Shown here one piece after another: positions 49,778 to 57,742 of a DNA stretch of 64,000 nt (position 1 is its first letter; the number at the start of each line of letters is the position of its first letter). Source of the stretch: Hoyosella subflava DQS3-9A1 (GTDB lineage Bacteria > Actinomycetota > Actinomycetes > Mycobacteriales > Mycobacteriaceae). A model generated the notes under the pieces. The model saw only the letters and a list, made by a program, of their open reading frames with translations, did not search any database and was not told where the DNA came from. The translations under genes were made by a program, and so were the position numbers. The stretch is taken from contig NC_015564.1 of assembly GCF_000214175.1 (NCBI RefSeq), positions 3,534,001-3,598,000 of the forward strand, read 5' to 3'.

Positions 49778-50149
49778 ATGGACCTGGTGCTGTGGATACC
49801 AGCTGCCCTCCTCGCTGCAGCGTTCCTGCTGAGTGGCGTCACTAAGACGTCCACCCCCTACGAGAAGTATGTGACGAAAAAGGGTGCCGACTGGGCTCAG
49901 GAATTCTCGCCCGGCGCGGTGCGCGCAATCGGCATCGTAGAAATCCTGGGTGCTGTCGGGCTCGTTCTCCCACAGGCCACCGGCCTCTACCCGATCCTCA
50001 CCCCCATCGCGGCAGTCGGGCTTGCGATCCTGTTGGTGCTCGCAATGATTGTGCTTCGCCGACGGGCCGAACTCTCGAGCTACATGCCCCTCACGGGAAC
50101 ACTCTTCGTCCTGTGTGTAGCGGTAGCGGTCGGTCGATTTCTGACGTAA
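49778..50149 (+). CDS. DoxX-like four-helix membrane protein
   Basis: This protein has 123 residues counted from ATG 49778, which follows GAAGGAGGGGAC. It shows four hydrophobic helices with LWIPAALLAAAFLLSGVTK, GAVRAIGIVEILGAVGLVLP and a last helix LFVLCVAVAVGRFLT, a DoxX_2-type layout. It is only distantly similar to its neighbour at 49144-49563. Function unknown; it converges on the GntR-type regulator, which could control nearby genes. Confidence 0.82.
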   Translation: MDLVLWIPAALLAAAFLLSGVTKTSTPYEKYVTKKGADWAQEFSPGAVRAIGIVEILGAVGLVLPQATGLYPILTPIAAVGLAILLVLAMIVLRRRAELSSYMPLTGTLFVLCVAVAVGRFLT

Positions 50150-50176
50150 TTGAGGCTGGTGCCGCACCCCAATTCG

Positions 50177-50545
50177 CTACCCGAGCCCCCGTAGAGCCGC
50201 CGCCACGAATCTACTGATTTCCTCATCCGTGAAACCCCAGCCACGAAGTTCAGTGACATACCGGACAGCCTCGGTTTGCGCCCGCGACCGGGTGGGGTCG
50301 CCTGAGGCAGCGACAAATGACCCAAGGCGCCCACGCGTCTCGATTACTTCGGCAGCCTCGAGCTCCCGGTACGACCTGGCGACGGTATTCGGTGCAATAC
50401 CGAGTTCTGCCGCAAGCTGCCGAACCGTCGGCAGCTTGCAGCCAGCAGGAAGATCTTCCTGCCGAACGAGCTCGATGATCTGCGTGCAGATCTGCTCGTA
50501 GGGCGGTATCGACGAATCCGGGTCGATCGACAGCAGCACGAGCAC
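50177..50545 (-). CDS. GntR-family regulator, YtrA subfamily
   Basis: This 122-residue short GntR regulator is a winged HTH at about 10-78 (IPPYEQICTQIIELVRQEDL, LPTVRQLAAELGIAPNTVAR, SYRELEAAEVIETRGRLGSF) with a brief helical C-terminus and no large effector domain. YtrA-type members usually regulate an adjacent ABC transporter operon; none is present, so the target may be the flanking arsC or DoxX-like genes, or lie elsewhere. Divergent from arsC across 98 bp. Confidence 0.88.
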   Translation of the reverse strand: MLVLLSIDPDSSIPPYEQICTQIIELVRQEDLPAGCKLPTVRQLAAELGIAPNTVARSYRELEAAEVIETRGRLGSFVAASGDPTRSRAQTEAVRYVTELRGWGFTDEEISRFVAAALRGLG

Positions 50546-50643
50546 CTCACCTCCCCCGGGGGCGCCGCACGAAGCCCAAAGACGCCACAGCTAAGTATCG
50601 CCCCTCAGGCGACAACCCGGAGCGAGTCGGCGATCATTGATGC

Positions 50644-50994
50644 ATGAGTGATGTGACGATCTACCACAACCCCCGGTGCACGACGTCCCGGAATGTCCTC
50701 GCGATTATCCGAGACGCCGGCATCGAACCCGAAATCGTCAAATACCTCGACACCCCACCGGGACGCGACGCTCTCGCTTCGATGATCACCGCGGCGTCGC
50801 TCACACCCCGGCAGGCCATCCGCAAGCGCGAAAAGCTGTACAAAGAACTCGGGCTCGACAACCCGGACACCAGCGACGACGCGTTGCTCGATGCAATGGC
50901 AGAACACCCAATCCTGATCGAGCGGCCCATCGTCGTCACACCGCGGGGCGTTCGCCTGGCCCGTCCGCCACACACAGTTGAGGAGATCCTGTAG
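50644..50994 (+). CDS. arsC: ArsC-family arsenate reductase
   Basis: This 116-residue thioredoxin-fold ArsC is of the glutaredoxin-dependent type. The catalytic Cys is in YHNPRCTTSRNVLAII (Cys12), and the oxyanion arginines lie in RERRPIVVTPRGVRLARP-like sequence (seen as IERPIVVTPRGVRLARPP). RKREKLYKELGLD is conserved. Members reduce arsenate, but many are housekeeping proteins of unclear substrate; no arsenite pump or ArsR is adjacent, so an arsenic-resistance role is not proven. Confidence 0.9.
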   Translation: MSDVTIYHNPRCTTSRNVLAIIRDAGIEPEIVKYLDTPPGRDALASMITAASLTPRQAIRKREKLYKELGLDNPDTSDDALLDAMAEHPILIERPIVVTPRGVRLARPPHTVEEIL

Positions 50995-51118
50995 ACAGCC
51001 ACGACGCGATGACCAGCGCTAGCTGGTTGCTAGCAGCAACGCTCAACCTGCGTTAGCCTGCCTGTAACGAACGAATGGCAGCCGCCATATTCACGCCGAG
51101 AACGACACAGAGGTCTTC

Positions 51119-52126
51119 ATGGCAAATACGGAGCACACCTCCGGACCGGGCGGTTCCCGACGTCCCGCGGAAGTAAAGTCTGCTGGGCCGGTGGGGCCGC
51201 GGCCCGTTCCATCCGCCGAGCCCGACAAGTGGGCGATCACGTCGGATGGCTATCGACTGGCGCTATACACACGCGGCGACCAGTCCAAACCGACGGTGCT
51301 ATGCGTACACGGGTTTCCCGATGACCACGGCGTCTGGGAGCCTGTAGCCGAGTTGCTCAAGGACAGGTACCACGTGGTGCTGTTCGACATGCGCGGCGCT
51401 GGACGCTCTGACCGTCCGCAGCGCGTGGCCGAGTACTCGGTGAGCCAGCTGGCCGACGACATCGCCACTGTCGCGCGGACCGTCGCGGACAACGGCCACG
51501 TGCACCTCCTGGCCCACAATTGGGGCGGGGCCGGGGCTTGGGATCTGGCACTGCACCCGGTCGACGGCATCGAACTACTGTCACTGACCACAATCGGGTC
51601 CGCGTCGGCTGAGTACTACTCGGCGTGGGTACGTGATCAGCTGCGGTTCAACTGGCAGCACCTCCGTGACCTGTTCGGCACGTGGAGCATTAACACCTAC
51701 ATGACGTTCTTTCAGGTGCCGGTGATTGCGCCGGCTCTGTTCAAGGTTGGTGTCGCCGATGCGGCGATGTCGTTCGCGAAGTGGAAGTTCGAGAAAGGCA
51801 AGGAACCGGATGGCTACGGCCACCGGCTCGCGAGCCGCAATCGCGACGGCCTTCGCATCTACTCCGCAAATATTTACAGTGCGCTCTTCGGTGCCAAACC
51901 GGCCCGGCACACTGGCGAACCTCGCAAGCCGGTGCCCTCGCTGGTAATCGTCCCCGAAAATGACAAGCTGTTCCCGCCGGCTGCACAAGCAGGCGCTGCG
52001 GAGTGGGCGATCGACTGCCGGATACGTTTTGTCGACGGAGGGCACTGGCTGCCGAGTCACCAGCCCGAACTCGTCGCGAAAATGGCAGCTGACTTTATCG
52101 AAGAAATCGAAGAGCGACAGAACTGA
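51119..52126 (+). CDS. Alpha/beta-hydrolase fold protein with Asn at the nucleophile site
   Basis: This 335-residue protein has the oxyanion region LCVHGFPDDHGVWEPVAELL, then FDMRGAGRSDRP, as in epoxide-hydrolase-like enzymes. The nucleophile elbow reads LAHNWGGAG, where relatives have HDWGG (Asp) or HSxGG (Ser); here residue 134 is Asn. The acid loop VPENDKLFPP and the His segment VDGGHWLPSHQPE are intact. The enzyme may be inactive, may deamidate to Asp, or may work differently. The first 35 residues are a disordered extension. It lies one base upstream of the phosphatase gene, in an operon. Confidence 0.85.
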   Translation: MANTEHTSGPGGSRRPAEVKSAGPVGPRPVPSAEPDKWAITSDGYRLALYTRGDQSKPTVLCVHGFPDDHGVWEPVAELLKDRYHVVLFDMRGAGRSDRPQRVAEYSVSQLADDIATVARTVADNGHVHLLAHNWGGAGAWDLALHPVDGIELLSLTTIGSASAEYYSAWVRDQLRFNWQHLRDLFGTWSINTYMTFFQVPVIAPALFKVGVADAAMSFAKWKFEKGKEPDGYGHRLASRNRDGLRIYSANIYSALFGAKPARHTGEPRKPVPSLVIVPENDKLFPPAAQAGAAEWAIDCRIRFVDGGHWLPSHQPELVAKMAADFIEEIEERQN

Positions 52127-52127
52127 C

Positions 52128-52901
52128 GTGCCAACGGTAAAAAGCACCATCCCCAACCTCAGAGATCTTGGTGGCGTCCCGACGGCGAAGGGCCAAGTCA
52201 CCCAGCACGCACGGATCTATCGCTCAGCACAGTTGGGAAGCACGAATTCGGACGCACTTTCCGAACTCGGCGTGCGCACGGTCATCGATTTGCGGTCGGG
52301 GCCCGAACGTGTCAGTCAGCCCAGCGCACTCCCCGACGGAGTTACGTCTGTCACCGCGGACGTGCTCGCCGCGCGGCCCGACGGAGTTGCGGCGAGATTC
52401 GCGCAAGCGCTGTCAGATCCGGACTATGCGACAAGAATCCTTGCGGACGGGTCGGCCGAGCAGGAAATCCTGAAGACATACCGGTTCTTTGTGCTCGACG
52501 CCGCCGCTCGGGCAGCCTATCGGTCGCTCTTCCGCACAATCGCCGATCCCGCGAACCATCCCGTCCTTTTCCACTGCACGGCCGGAAAGGACCGCACTGG
52601 GTGGGCAGCAACTATGTTGCTCTGGCTGGCGGGTGCCGATGCTGACGTGCTGGAACACGAATACCTTGGTGTGAACCCGGCTGTGGATGAATTGTTCGCT
52701 CCGATCTATGCGGCCGCCGTCGAGCGAGGCATCCAGCGTGAACTCCTTTACCCCGTATTGCGGGTTCAAGGGTCTTACCTGGCTGAGGCGCGCGGGACCG
52801 TCGAGCGCGAGTTCGGCACCATTCAGAATTACCTCAGTAAGGGAATTGGGCTTGACGATGCCGTTATCGCCGACGCTCGAAGCGCAATCGTCGCACTTTG
52901 A
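52128..52901 (+). CDS. Tyrosine-protein phosphatase (PtpB-like)
   Basis: This 257-residue phosphatase is of the atypical tyrosine/dual-specificity family of actinobacteria and fungi, related to mycobacterial PtpB. It has NLRDLGGVPTAKGQVTQHAR and IYRSAQLGS at the N-terminus and VRTVIDLRSGPER further on. The P-loop HCTAGKDRTGWAAT carries Cys150 and Arg156, and the motif is complete. No signal peptide is evident. The GTG start at 52128 lies directly after the hydrolase stop. Substrates may be phosphotyrosine proteins or phosphoinositides. Confidence 0.9.
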   Translation: MPTVKSTIPNLRDLGGVPTAKGQVTQHARIYRSAQLGSTNSDALSELGVRTVIDLRSGPERVSQPSALPDGVTSVTADVLAARPDGVAARFAQALSDPDYATRILADGSAEQEILKTYRFFVLDAAARAAYRSLFRTIADPANHPVLFHCTAGKDRTGWAATMLLWLAGADADVLEHEYLGVNPAVDELFAPIYAAAVERGIQRELLYPVLRVQGSYLAEARGTVEREFGTIQNYLSKGIGLDDAVIADARSAIVAL

Positions 52902-52946
52902 CAACCTTCTCCGCGCTTGGCTGACTGAATACCACAAAATGTGACA

Positions 52947-52963
52947 TGGTAATTCTGTTACCA
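52947..52963. promoter_or_regulatory. Palindrome upstream of the BCCT gene
   Basis: TGGTAA-TTCTG-TTACCA has six-base perfect arms and lies 25 bp before the BCCT start codon, within the likely core promoter. A regulator-binding site is inferred; no known consensus is assigned. Confidence 0.4.
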
Positions 52964-52988
52964 AAGATCCCACAAGCGAGGAGGAAGT

Positions 52989-54962
52989 GTGTCTACAGAA
53001 CCTCCGCGGGCAACTACAGAGAGTAGCGACTCACCAATCGCAAAAGCGTGGTCTTCACTGCTCAAACCAGTTTTCATTCCCGCATCACTCGTCATCCTAG
53101 GGCTCATCGCATTCGCGGCGGTGTATGGCGGCACCGCTGAAGACGCTTTCTCGACGCTCAACTCCTTCATCGCTGACGGTGTCGGCTGGTGGTACATTCT
53201 CGCGGCAACCGGATTCGTGGTGTTCGCGTTGTATTGCGCGCTGTCGAAGATCGGGCGAATCCGCCTCGGCCGTGATGATGAGGACCCGGAATTCGGGCTG
53301 CTCTCGTGGTTCGCGATGTTGTTCAGCGCCGGCATGGGCATCGGCTTGCTCTTCTACGGCGTCGCTGAACCGCTTATGCACTATCTTTCCCCGCCGGATG
53401 CTGGACAGGTTGAGGGCGCCACGGATGCCGCGGCCAATCAGGCACTGCAACTCACGATGTTCCATTGGGGCCTCCACGCGTGGTCAATCTACGTCGTTGT
53501 CGGCCTCGGCCTCGCGTACATGACATTCCGCAAGGGCCGTCCGCTCGCCGTGCGCTGGCTCCTCGAACCGCTCCTGGGGAGGGAACGCGTCGAGGGCTGG
53601 ATCGGCCACGCCATTGATGCCGTCGCCATCATCGGCACACTCTTTGGTGTCGCGACGTCGCTCGGGTTTGGTGTCCAGCAGATCATGGCGGGCCTCGAGT
53701 TCCTGGGGTGGATCGAGTCATCCAACTACTGGATTCTGGGCATCGTCGCGGTCATCACTCTGATCGCGACCGTCTCTGTCGTGTCCGGTGTGCACCGCGG
53801 CCTGAAGTGGCTGTCGAACATTAATATGACCTTGGCGGCGATCCTGGCACTGTTCGTCGCCCTGGCTGGTGCCACACTGTTTCTTCTGCAAGCGTGGGTA
53901 CAGAACCTCGGTAACTATTTCCAGGCCTTGCCGGAATTGATGCTACGCACAGCACCGTTTTCGGAAGACGGCTGGGCAGCCGCGTGGACGATCTTCTATT
54001 GGGGCTGGTGGATCAGCTGGGCACCCTTCGTCGGCATGTTCATCGCACGCATCTCACGGGGAAGGACCATCCGCGAGTTTGTCGCTGGCGTGCTGATCGC
54101 CCCTACGCTCGTGAGCTCGCTCTGGTTCACGATCTTCGGTGACTCGGCGATCCTGCGGCAGCGCGAAGTCGGCGATATCGCGCCGGAAGGCTCGGTGAAC
54201 GCAGACACGGCGCTGTTCGCTCACCTAGACACACTCCCGCTCGCAACAATCACGAGTGTCCTCGCGATCTGTGTCGTGGTCTTCTTCTTCGTCACGTCCT
54301 CGGACTCCGGGTCCCTCGTCGTGGACATCCTCGCGACCGGTGGCGCAGTCGAAACATCCAAGATCACGCGCGTGTACTGGGCGGTTCTTGAAGGCTTCGC
54401 CGCGGCCGTCCTTCTCGTTGTTGGTGGCAGCGAATCACTCACAGCGCTGCAAACCGCCTCGATCGCAACCGCTGTGCCATTCTCGATCATCATGGTGCTC
54501 GCGTGCTTCTCCCTGTTGCGCGCGTTCCGGTATGACGTGTCGCGGATGCCGACGTATGTTCGCGTCGTCCAGGTCTCTGGTGAGTCTCCGGCCGGTGGCG
54601 GTATTTCGCTGCCAACAGAGGAAGCCCAACCCTCGGCACCCCTCCCGCCCCACGTAACCAAGAAGCCGTGGCGCGGCGTGCGCGGCGTCTCCGCGACCTT
54701 CGCTGGTCTCAGTTCGTGGGACAAGCGGGACGACAGGCGGGATCAGACAGGCCTCCTCGTTTCGGTGCGTGCAGTGCCGCCGGGTGACGTTACCGTCGAT
54801 CCCGCAACAGGACGGGTGCATACGAGCACCGATGCTCCGGATCCCCTCGGTGGCGAGGTATTCGACACACCTGAGTTCGCTGCGTCACACGAGGGCTCGG
54901 TACTCAAAGCAGCCGAAGAGTCCGGTGAAACAGCAGGCGAAAGCGAGAAACAGGAGCCGTAA
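52989..54962 (+). CDS. BCCT-family compatible-solute transporter
   Basis: This 657-residue betaine/carnitine/choline-type symporter has 12 helices and the family motif SAGMGIGLLFYGVAEPLMHYL. GWWISWAPFVGMFIARISRGR lies in helices 8-9, and FFFVTSSDSGSLVVDILATGG follows. After the last helix (about residue 510) there is a roughly 140-residue cytosolic tail, acidic at its end, as in osmosensing members. Likely role: sodium-coupled glycine-betaine uptake under osmotic stress. The GTG start follows GAGGAGGAAGT. A strong hairpin follows the gene. Confidence 0.95.
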   Translation: MSTEPPRATTESSDSPIAKAWSSLLKPVFIPASLVILGLIAFAAVYGGTAEDAFSTLNSFIADGVGWWYILAATGFVVFALYCALSKIGRIRLGRDDEDPEFGLLSWFAMLFSAGMGIGLLFYGVAEPLMHYLSPPDAGQVEGATDAAANQALQLTMFHWGLHAWSIYVVVGLGLAYMTFRKGRPLAVRWLLEPLLGRERVEGWIGHAIDAVAIIGTLFGVATSLGFGVQQIMAGLEFLGWIESSNYWILGIVAVITLIATVSVVSGVHRGLKWLSNINMTLAAILALFVALAGATLFLLQAWVQNLGNYFQALPELMLRTAPFSEDGWAAAWTIFYWGWWISWAPFVGMFIARISRGRTIREFVAGVLIAPTLVSSLWFTIFGDSAILRQREVGDIAPEGSVNADTALFAHLDTLPLATITSVLAICVVVFFFVTSSDSGSLVVDILATGGAVETSKITRVYWAVLEGFAAAVLLVVGGSESLTALQTASIATAVPFSIIMVLACFSLLRAFRYDVSRMPTYVRVVQVSGESPAGGGISLPTEEAQPSAPLPPHVTKKPWRGVRGVSATFAGLSSWDKRDDRRDQTGLLVSVRAVPPGDVTVDPATGRVHTSTDAPDPLGGEVFDTPEFAASHEGSVLKAAEESGETAGESEKQEP

Positions 54963-54968
54963 CCACTA

Positions 54969-55011
54969 ACGGATGGGGTGTGCGATGCGCGGCATCGCAC
55001 ACCCCATCCGT
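54969..55011 (+). terminator. Strong terminator after the BCCT gene
   Basis: A 20-bp perfect inverted repeat spans 54969-54988 and 54992-55011 around a three-base loop, starting 7 bp after the stop codon. The stem includes GGATGGGGTGTGCGATGC. A weak T-containing run follows. Confidence 0.8.
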
Positions 55012-55105
55012 CATTTCAGTTCCGGCCAGCCCGGTAGAATCCGACCCTTCCCACCGCTAAAACTCAAACGGGTGTTCCCTGCCCAGATCGTGATCGGAGA
55101 CGACT

Positions 55106-56638
55106 GTGAGCCACACTCCCGGCGCACCCCTTGTTGCCACGGAGCGTCCTGACACTTCGGTGCGTGGGGCTCTGCGCTCGTTCCCCCGATTGAAGACCGA
55201 GGTTCTTGCGGGGCTAGTCGTCGCGCTTGCTCTCATCCCCGAAGCAATCGCGTTCTCGATCATTCTCGGCGTTGACCCGCAAGTGGGCTTGTTCGCCTCC
55301 TTCACGATGGCTGTGGTCATCGCCTTCACTGGCGGCCGTCCGGCCATGATCACGGCCGCAACAGGGGCGATAGCGCTGGTGCTGGCGCCCGTCGTCCGGG
55401 ACTACGGGATCGAGTATCTTTTTGCCACCGTCATTCTCGGCGGCTTGATGCAACTCGCGCTGAGCTTCCTTGGCGTGGCGCGCCTGATGCGATTCATCCC
55501 GCGAAGCGTCATGATCGGCTTCGTCAATGCGCTCGCGATACTGATTTTCATGTCGCAGATCCCGCACCTGGTCGGCGTTCCCAATCTCGTGTACCCGATG
55601 GTTGCGGTGGGACTGCTGATCATCTTCATGCTGCCCCGAATCACCAACGTGGTGCCTGCTCCGCTCGTCGCGATCGTCATTCTCACCGTCATCACCGCCG
55701 TTTTCGCCCTGTCCGTCCCGGACGTGGGCGACGAAGGTGAACTGCCGTCGTCGCTGCCGATGTTCCTCATCCCGGACGTACCGTTCACGATCGAAACATT
55801 GCAGATCATCGCGCCGTATGCGCTCGCGATGGCGCTCGTGGGCCTCATCGAATCGCTGCTGACGGCAAAGATCGTCGACGACATCACCGACACGCACTCG
55901 AACAAGACGCGTGAGGGCCTAGGTCAGGGCACTGCAAACTTCATCACCGGCTTCTTCGGCGGTATGGGTGGCTGCGCGATGATCGGCCAGACCATCATCA
56001 ACGTGAAGGTGTCGGGAGCCCGGACCCGCATTTCGACGTTCCTCGCAGGTATCTTCCTGCTCGCGCTTGTTGTGGGCCTTGGCGATCTTGTCGGAATGAT
56101 TCCCATGGCCGCACTCGTCGCCGTCATGATCATGGTGTCGATCAACACGATGGACTGGCACTCGATTTCCCCGGCGACACTACGACACATGCCACTCCCC
56201 GAAACAGCGGTAATGCTTGTGACCGTGGGGGTCACTGTCTTCACCCACAACCTGGCATACGGCGTTATCTCCGGCGTCATCACCGCGATGGTGATGTTTG
56301 CCCGCCGTGTGGCCCACTTCGTCAGCGTCGAAAAGGTCACCGAAACCGACACCACGAAAGACGGACATATCGACACCCGCGTGTACCGCGTCAGTGGTGA
56401 ACTATTCTTCGCCTCCTCCAATGATCTCGTCTACCAGTTCGACTACTCCAGCGACCCCGAGAACGTGGTCATCGATTTGTCCGAATCCCACATTTGGGAT
56501 GCGTCAACGGTCGCCGCCCTGGATTCGATCACCACCAAATACCGGCAACGCGGCAAACGTGTCACCATCATCGGCCTCAATGAGGCATCGCAAGAACGGC
56601 ATAACCGACTCAGCGGCAAGCTCGGTGGAGAACACTGA
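55106..56638 (+). CDS. SulP-family anion transporter with STAS domain
   Basis: This 510-residue transporter has a membrane domain at about 30-395 ([20 protein letters not shown] at the start, [40 protein letters not shown]). A cytosolic STAS domain follows at about 415-505 ([40 protein letters not shown]). Members carry sulfate, bicarbonate or other anions; the [12 protein letters not shown] type is common in bacterial bicarbonate/sulfate-like carriers, and specificity cannot be decided. GTG start. It is separated from the BCCT gene by the terminator. Confidence 0.93.
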   Translation: MSHTPGAPLVATERPDTSVRGALRSFPRLKTEVLAGLVVALALIPEAIAFSIILGVDPQVGLFASFTMAVVIAFTGGRPAMITAATGAIALVLAPVVRDYGIEYLFATVILGGLMQLALSFLGVARLMRFIPRSVMIGFVNALAILIFMSQIPHLVGVPNLVYPMVAVGLLIIFMLPRITNVVPAPLVAIVILTVITAVFALSVPDVGDEGELPSSLPMFLIPDVPFTIETLQIIAPYALAMALVGLIESLLTAKIVDDITDTHSNKTREGLGQGTANFITGFFGGMGGCAMIGQTIINVKVSGARTRISTFLAGIFLLALVVGLGDLVGMIPMAALVAVMIMVSINTMDWHSISPATLRHMPLPETAVMLVTVGVTVFTHNLAYGVISGVITAMVMFARRVAHFVSVEKVTETDTTKDGHIDTRVYRVSGELFFASSNDLVYQFDYSSDPENVVIDLSESHIWDASTVAALDSITTKYRQRGKRVTIIGLNEASQERHNRLSGKLGGEH

Positions 56639-56723
56639 TCGACGCAGGTTCCGTCGTGACCAATCCAGTCGTAGCGACGTTCCGAAGTAACCATGCAAGC
56701 CCCTCCACAAGAAAGGGCCCACC

Positions 56724-57155
56724 ATGGTGCACGTCCAACGAACCTTCATCGTCGACAAGCCAATCACAGTTGTCGCCGAGTATCTTGCCGATTTCAGTAA
56801 CACCGTCGAATGGGATCCGGGCACGGTGAACTGCACGCGCATCGACGACGGCCCCATACGCGTCGGCGCTGAATGGCGAAACACGTCGCGGGTGCTCGGG
56901 CGCGAGACTGAACTTGTTTACGAACTCGCCGAACATCATGCTGACCATGTGAAGTTCGTGGGCCGCAACAAGACGGCGACTGCGATCGACGACATCCGGC
57001 TACGTGCCGAAAACGGTGAGACCGAGGTCAATTACACCGCTGAAATCACGTTTCACGGTCTGGCGAAAATCGCTTCGCCCGTGATGCGACTGTTCTTTGA
57101 GCGTCTCGGCAACAAGGTCGTCGTGGAGATGCAGATGGCGGTATCGGCTCTATAG
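56724..57155 (+). CDS. SRPBCC-fold polyketide-cyclase-like protein
   Basis: This 143-residue single-domain START/SRPBCC protein begins VQRTFIVDKPITVVAEYLAD, has TVEWDPGTVNCTRID and ends PVMRLFFERLGNKVVVEMQ, the usual helix-grip layout with a long C-terminal helix. It binds an unknown hydrophobic ligand. AAGAAAGG precedes the ATG. Its stop overlaps the convergent GNAT gene by six bases. Confidence 0.85.
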   Translation: MVHVQRTFIVDKPITVVAEYLADFSNTVEWDPGTVNCTRIDDGPIRVGAEWRNTSRVLGRETELVYELAEHHADHVKFVGRNKTATAIDDIRLRAENGETEVNYTAEITFHGLAKIASPVMRLFFERLGNKVVVEMQMAVSAL

Positions 57156-57623
57156 TTCCTTCGCGAATTCGATCTCAGTCGAATGGGAAATATCGTGGAG
57201 ATCGCGGGACCGTCCCGTGCGCGCGTACCCGAGCCGTGCGTATAAGTTGTGCGCGCCCGTGAACCGCGTGTCTGACCAGGCCTGAACTCCGGTGTATCCG
57301 GCGTCGAGTGCAGACTGCTCTGCCTGCTTCACGAGAACGGTTGCCAGGCCATGCCGTCGTGCTGACGCCGCAACATACACGCCCTTAATCTCCGCTAAAG
57401 AAGCCAGACTTGGGCGGAAGCCCGAGGAGCCCAGGATCATGCCCTCATCGTCCGCGACCCAGAAGGCACCCCCGAAAGCCGCATACGCCGCGGCTGGTGC
57501 ACGTAACCACTGTTCTTCTAGGTCCACGTCGAGAATGCAACCGGGGAACTCCGACCAGCACGCACCGATGAGCGCGATGAGTTGCTCCGAATCGGCATCC
57601 TGTACCGGGCGAATTGCCCACAT
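57150..57623 (-). CDS. GNAT-family N-acetyltransferase
   Basis: This acetyltransferase has 157 residues counted from ATG 57623, which is preceded by GGAGGG. It begins IRPVQDADSEQLIALIGACW and has the acetyl-CoA-binding motif A in IKGVYVAASARRHGLATVLV, then AGYTGVQAWSDTRFTGAHNLYARLGY as motif B (read as AWSDTRFTGAHNLYARLGY). Substrate unknown. It is divergent from lhr across about 120 bp. Confidence 0.88.
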   Translation of the reverse strand: MWAIRPVQDADSEQLIALIGACWSEFPGCILDVDLEEQWLRAPAAAYAAFGGAFWVADDEGMILGSSGFRPSLASLAEIKGVYVAASARRHGLATVLVKQAEQSALDAGYTGVQAWSDTRFTGAHNLYARLGYARTGRSRDLHDISHSTEIEFAKEL

Positions 57624-57742
57624 ATGTTTCCCTCCGCACTCGAGTATTGGTGCCGCGAGGTAACGATAGTGAAGGCGCAGTTCATCCACCAGCGTCCGGC
57701 CGGACGGCAGAACTTGTCAGTGCTTCACGGCATGATGGAACC

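Noticed and set aside
55214-55897. 227-codon minus-strand frame rich in Arg, Asp and His
   Set aside because: Shadow of the SulP gene; composition reflects the complementary strand of hydrophobic codons.
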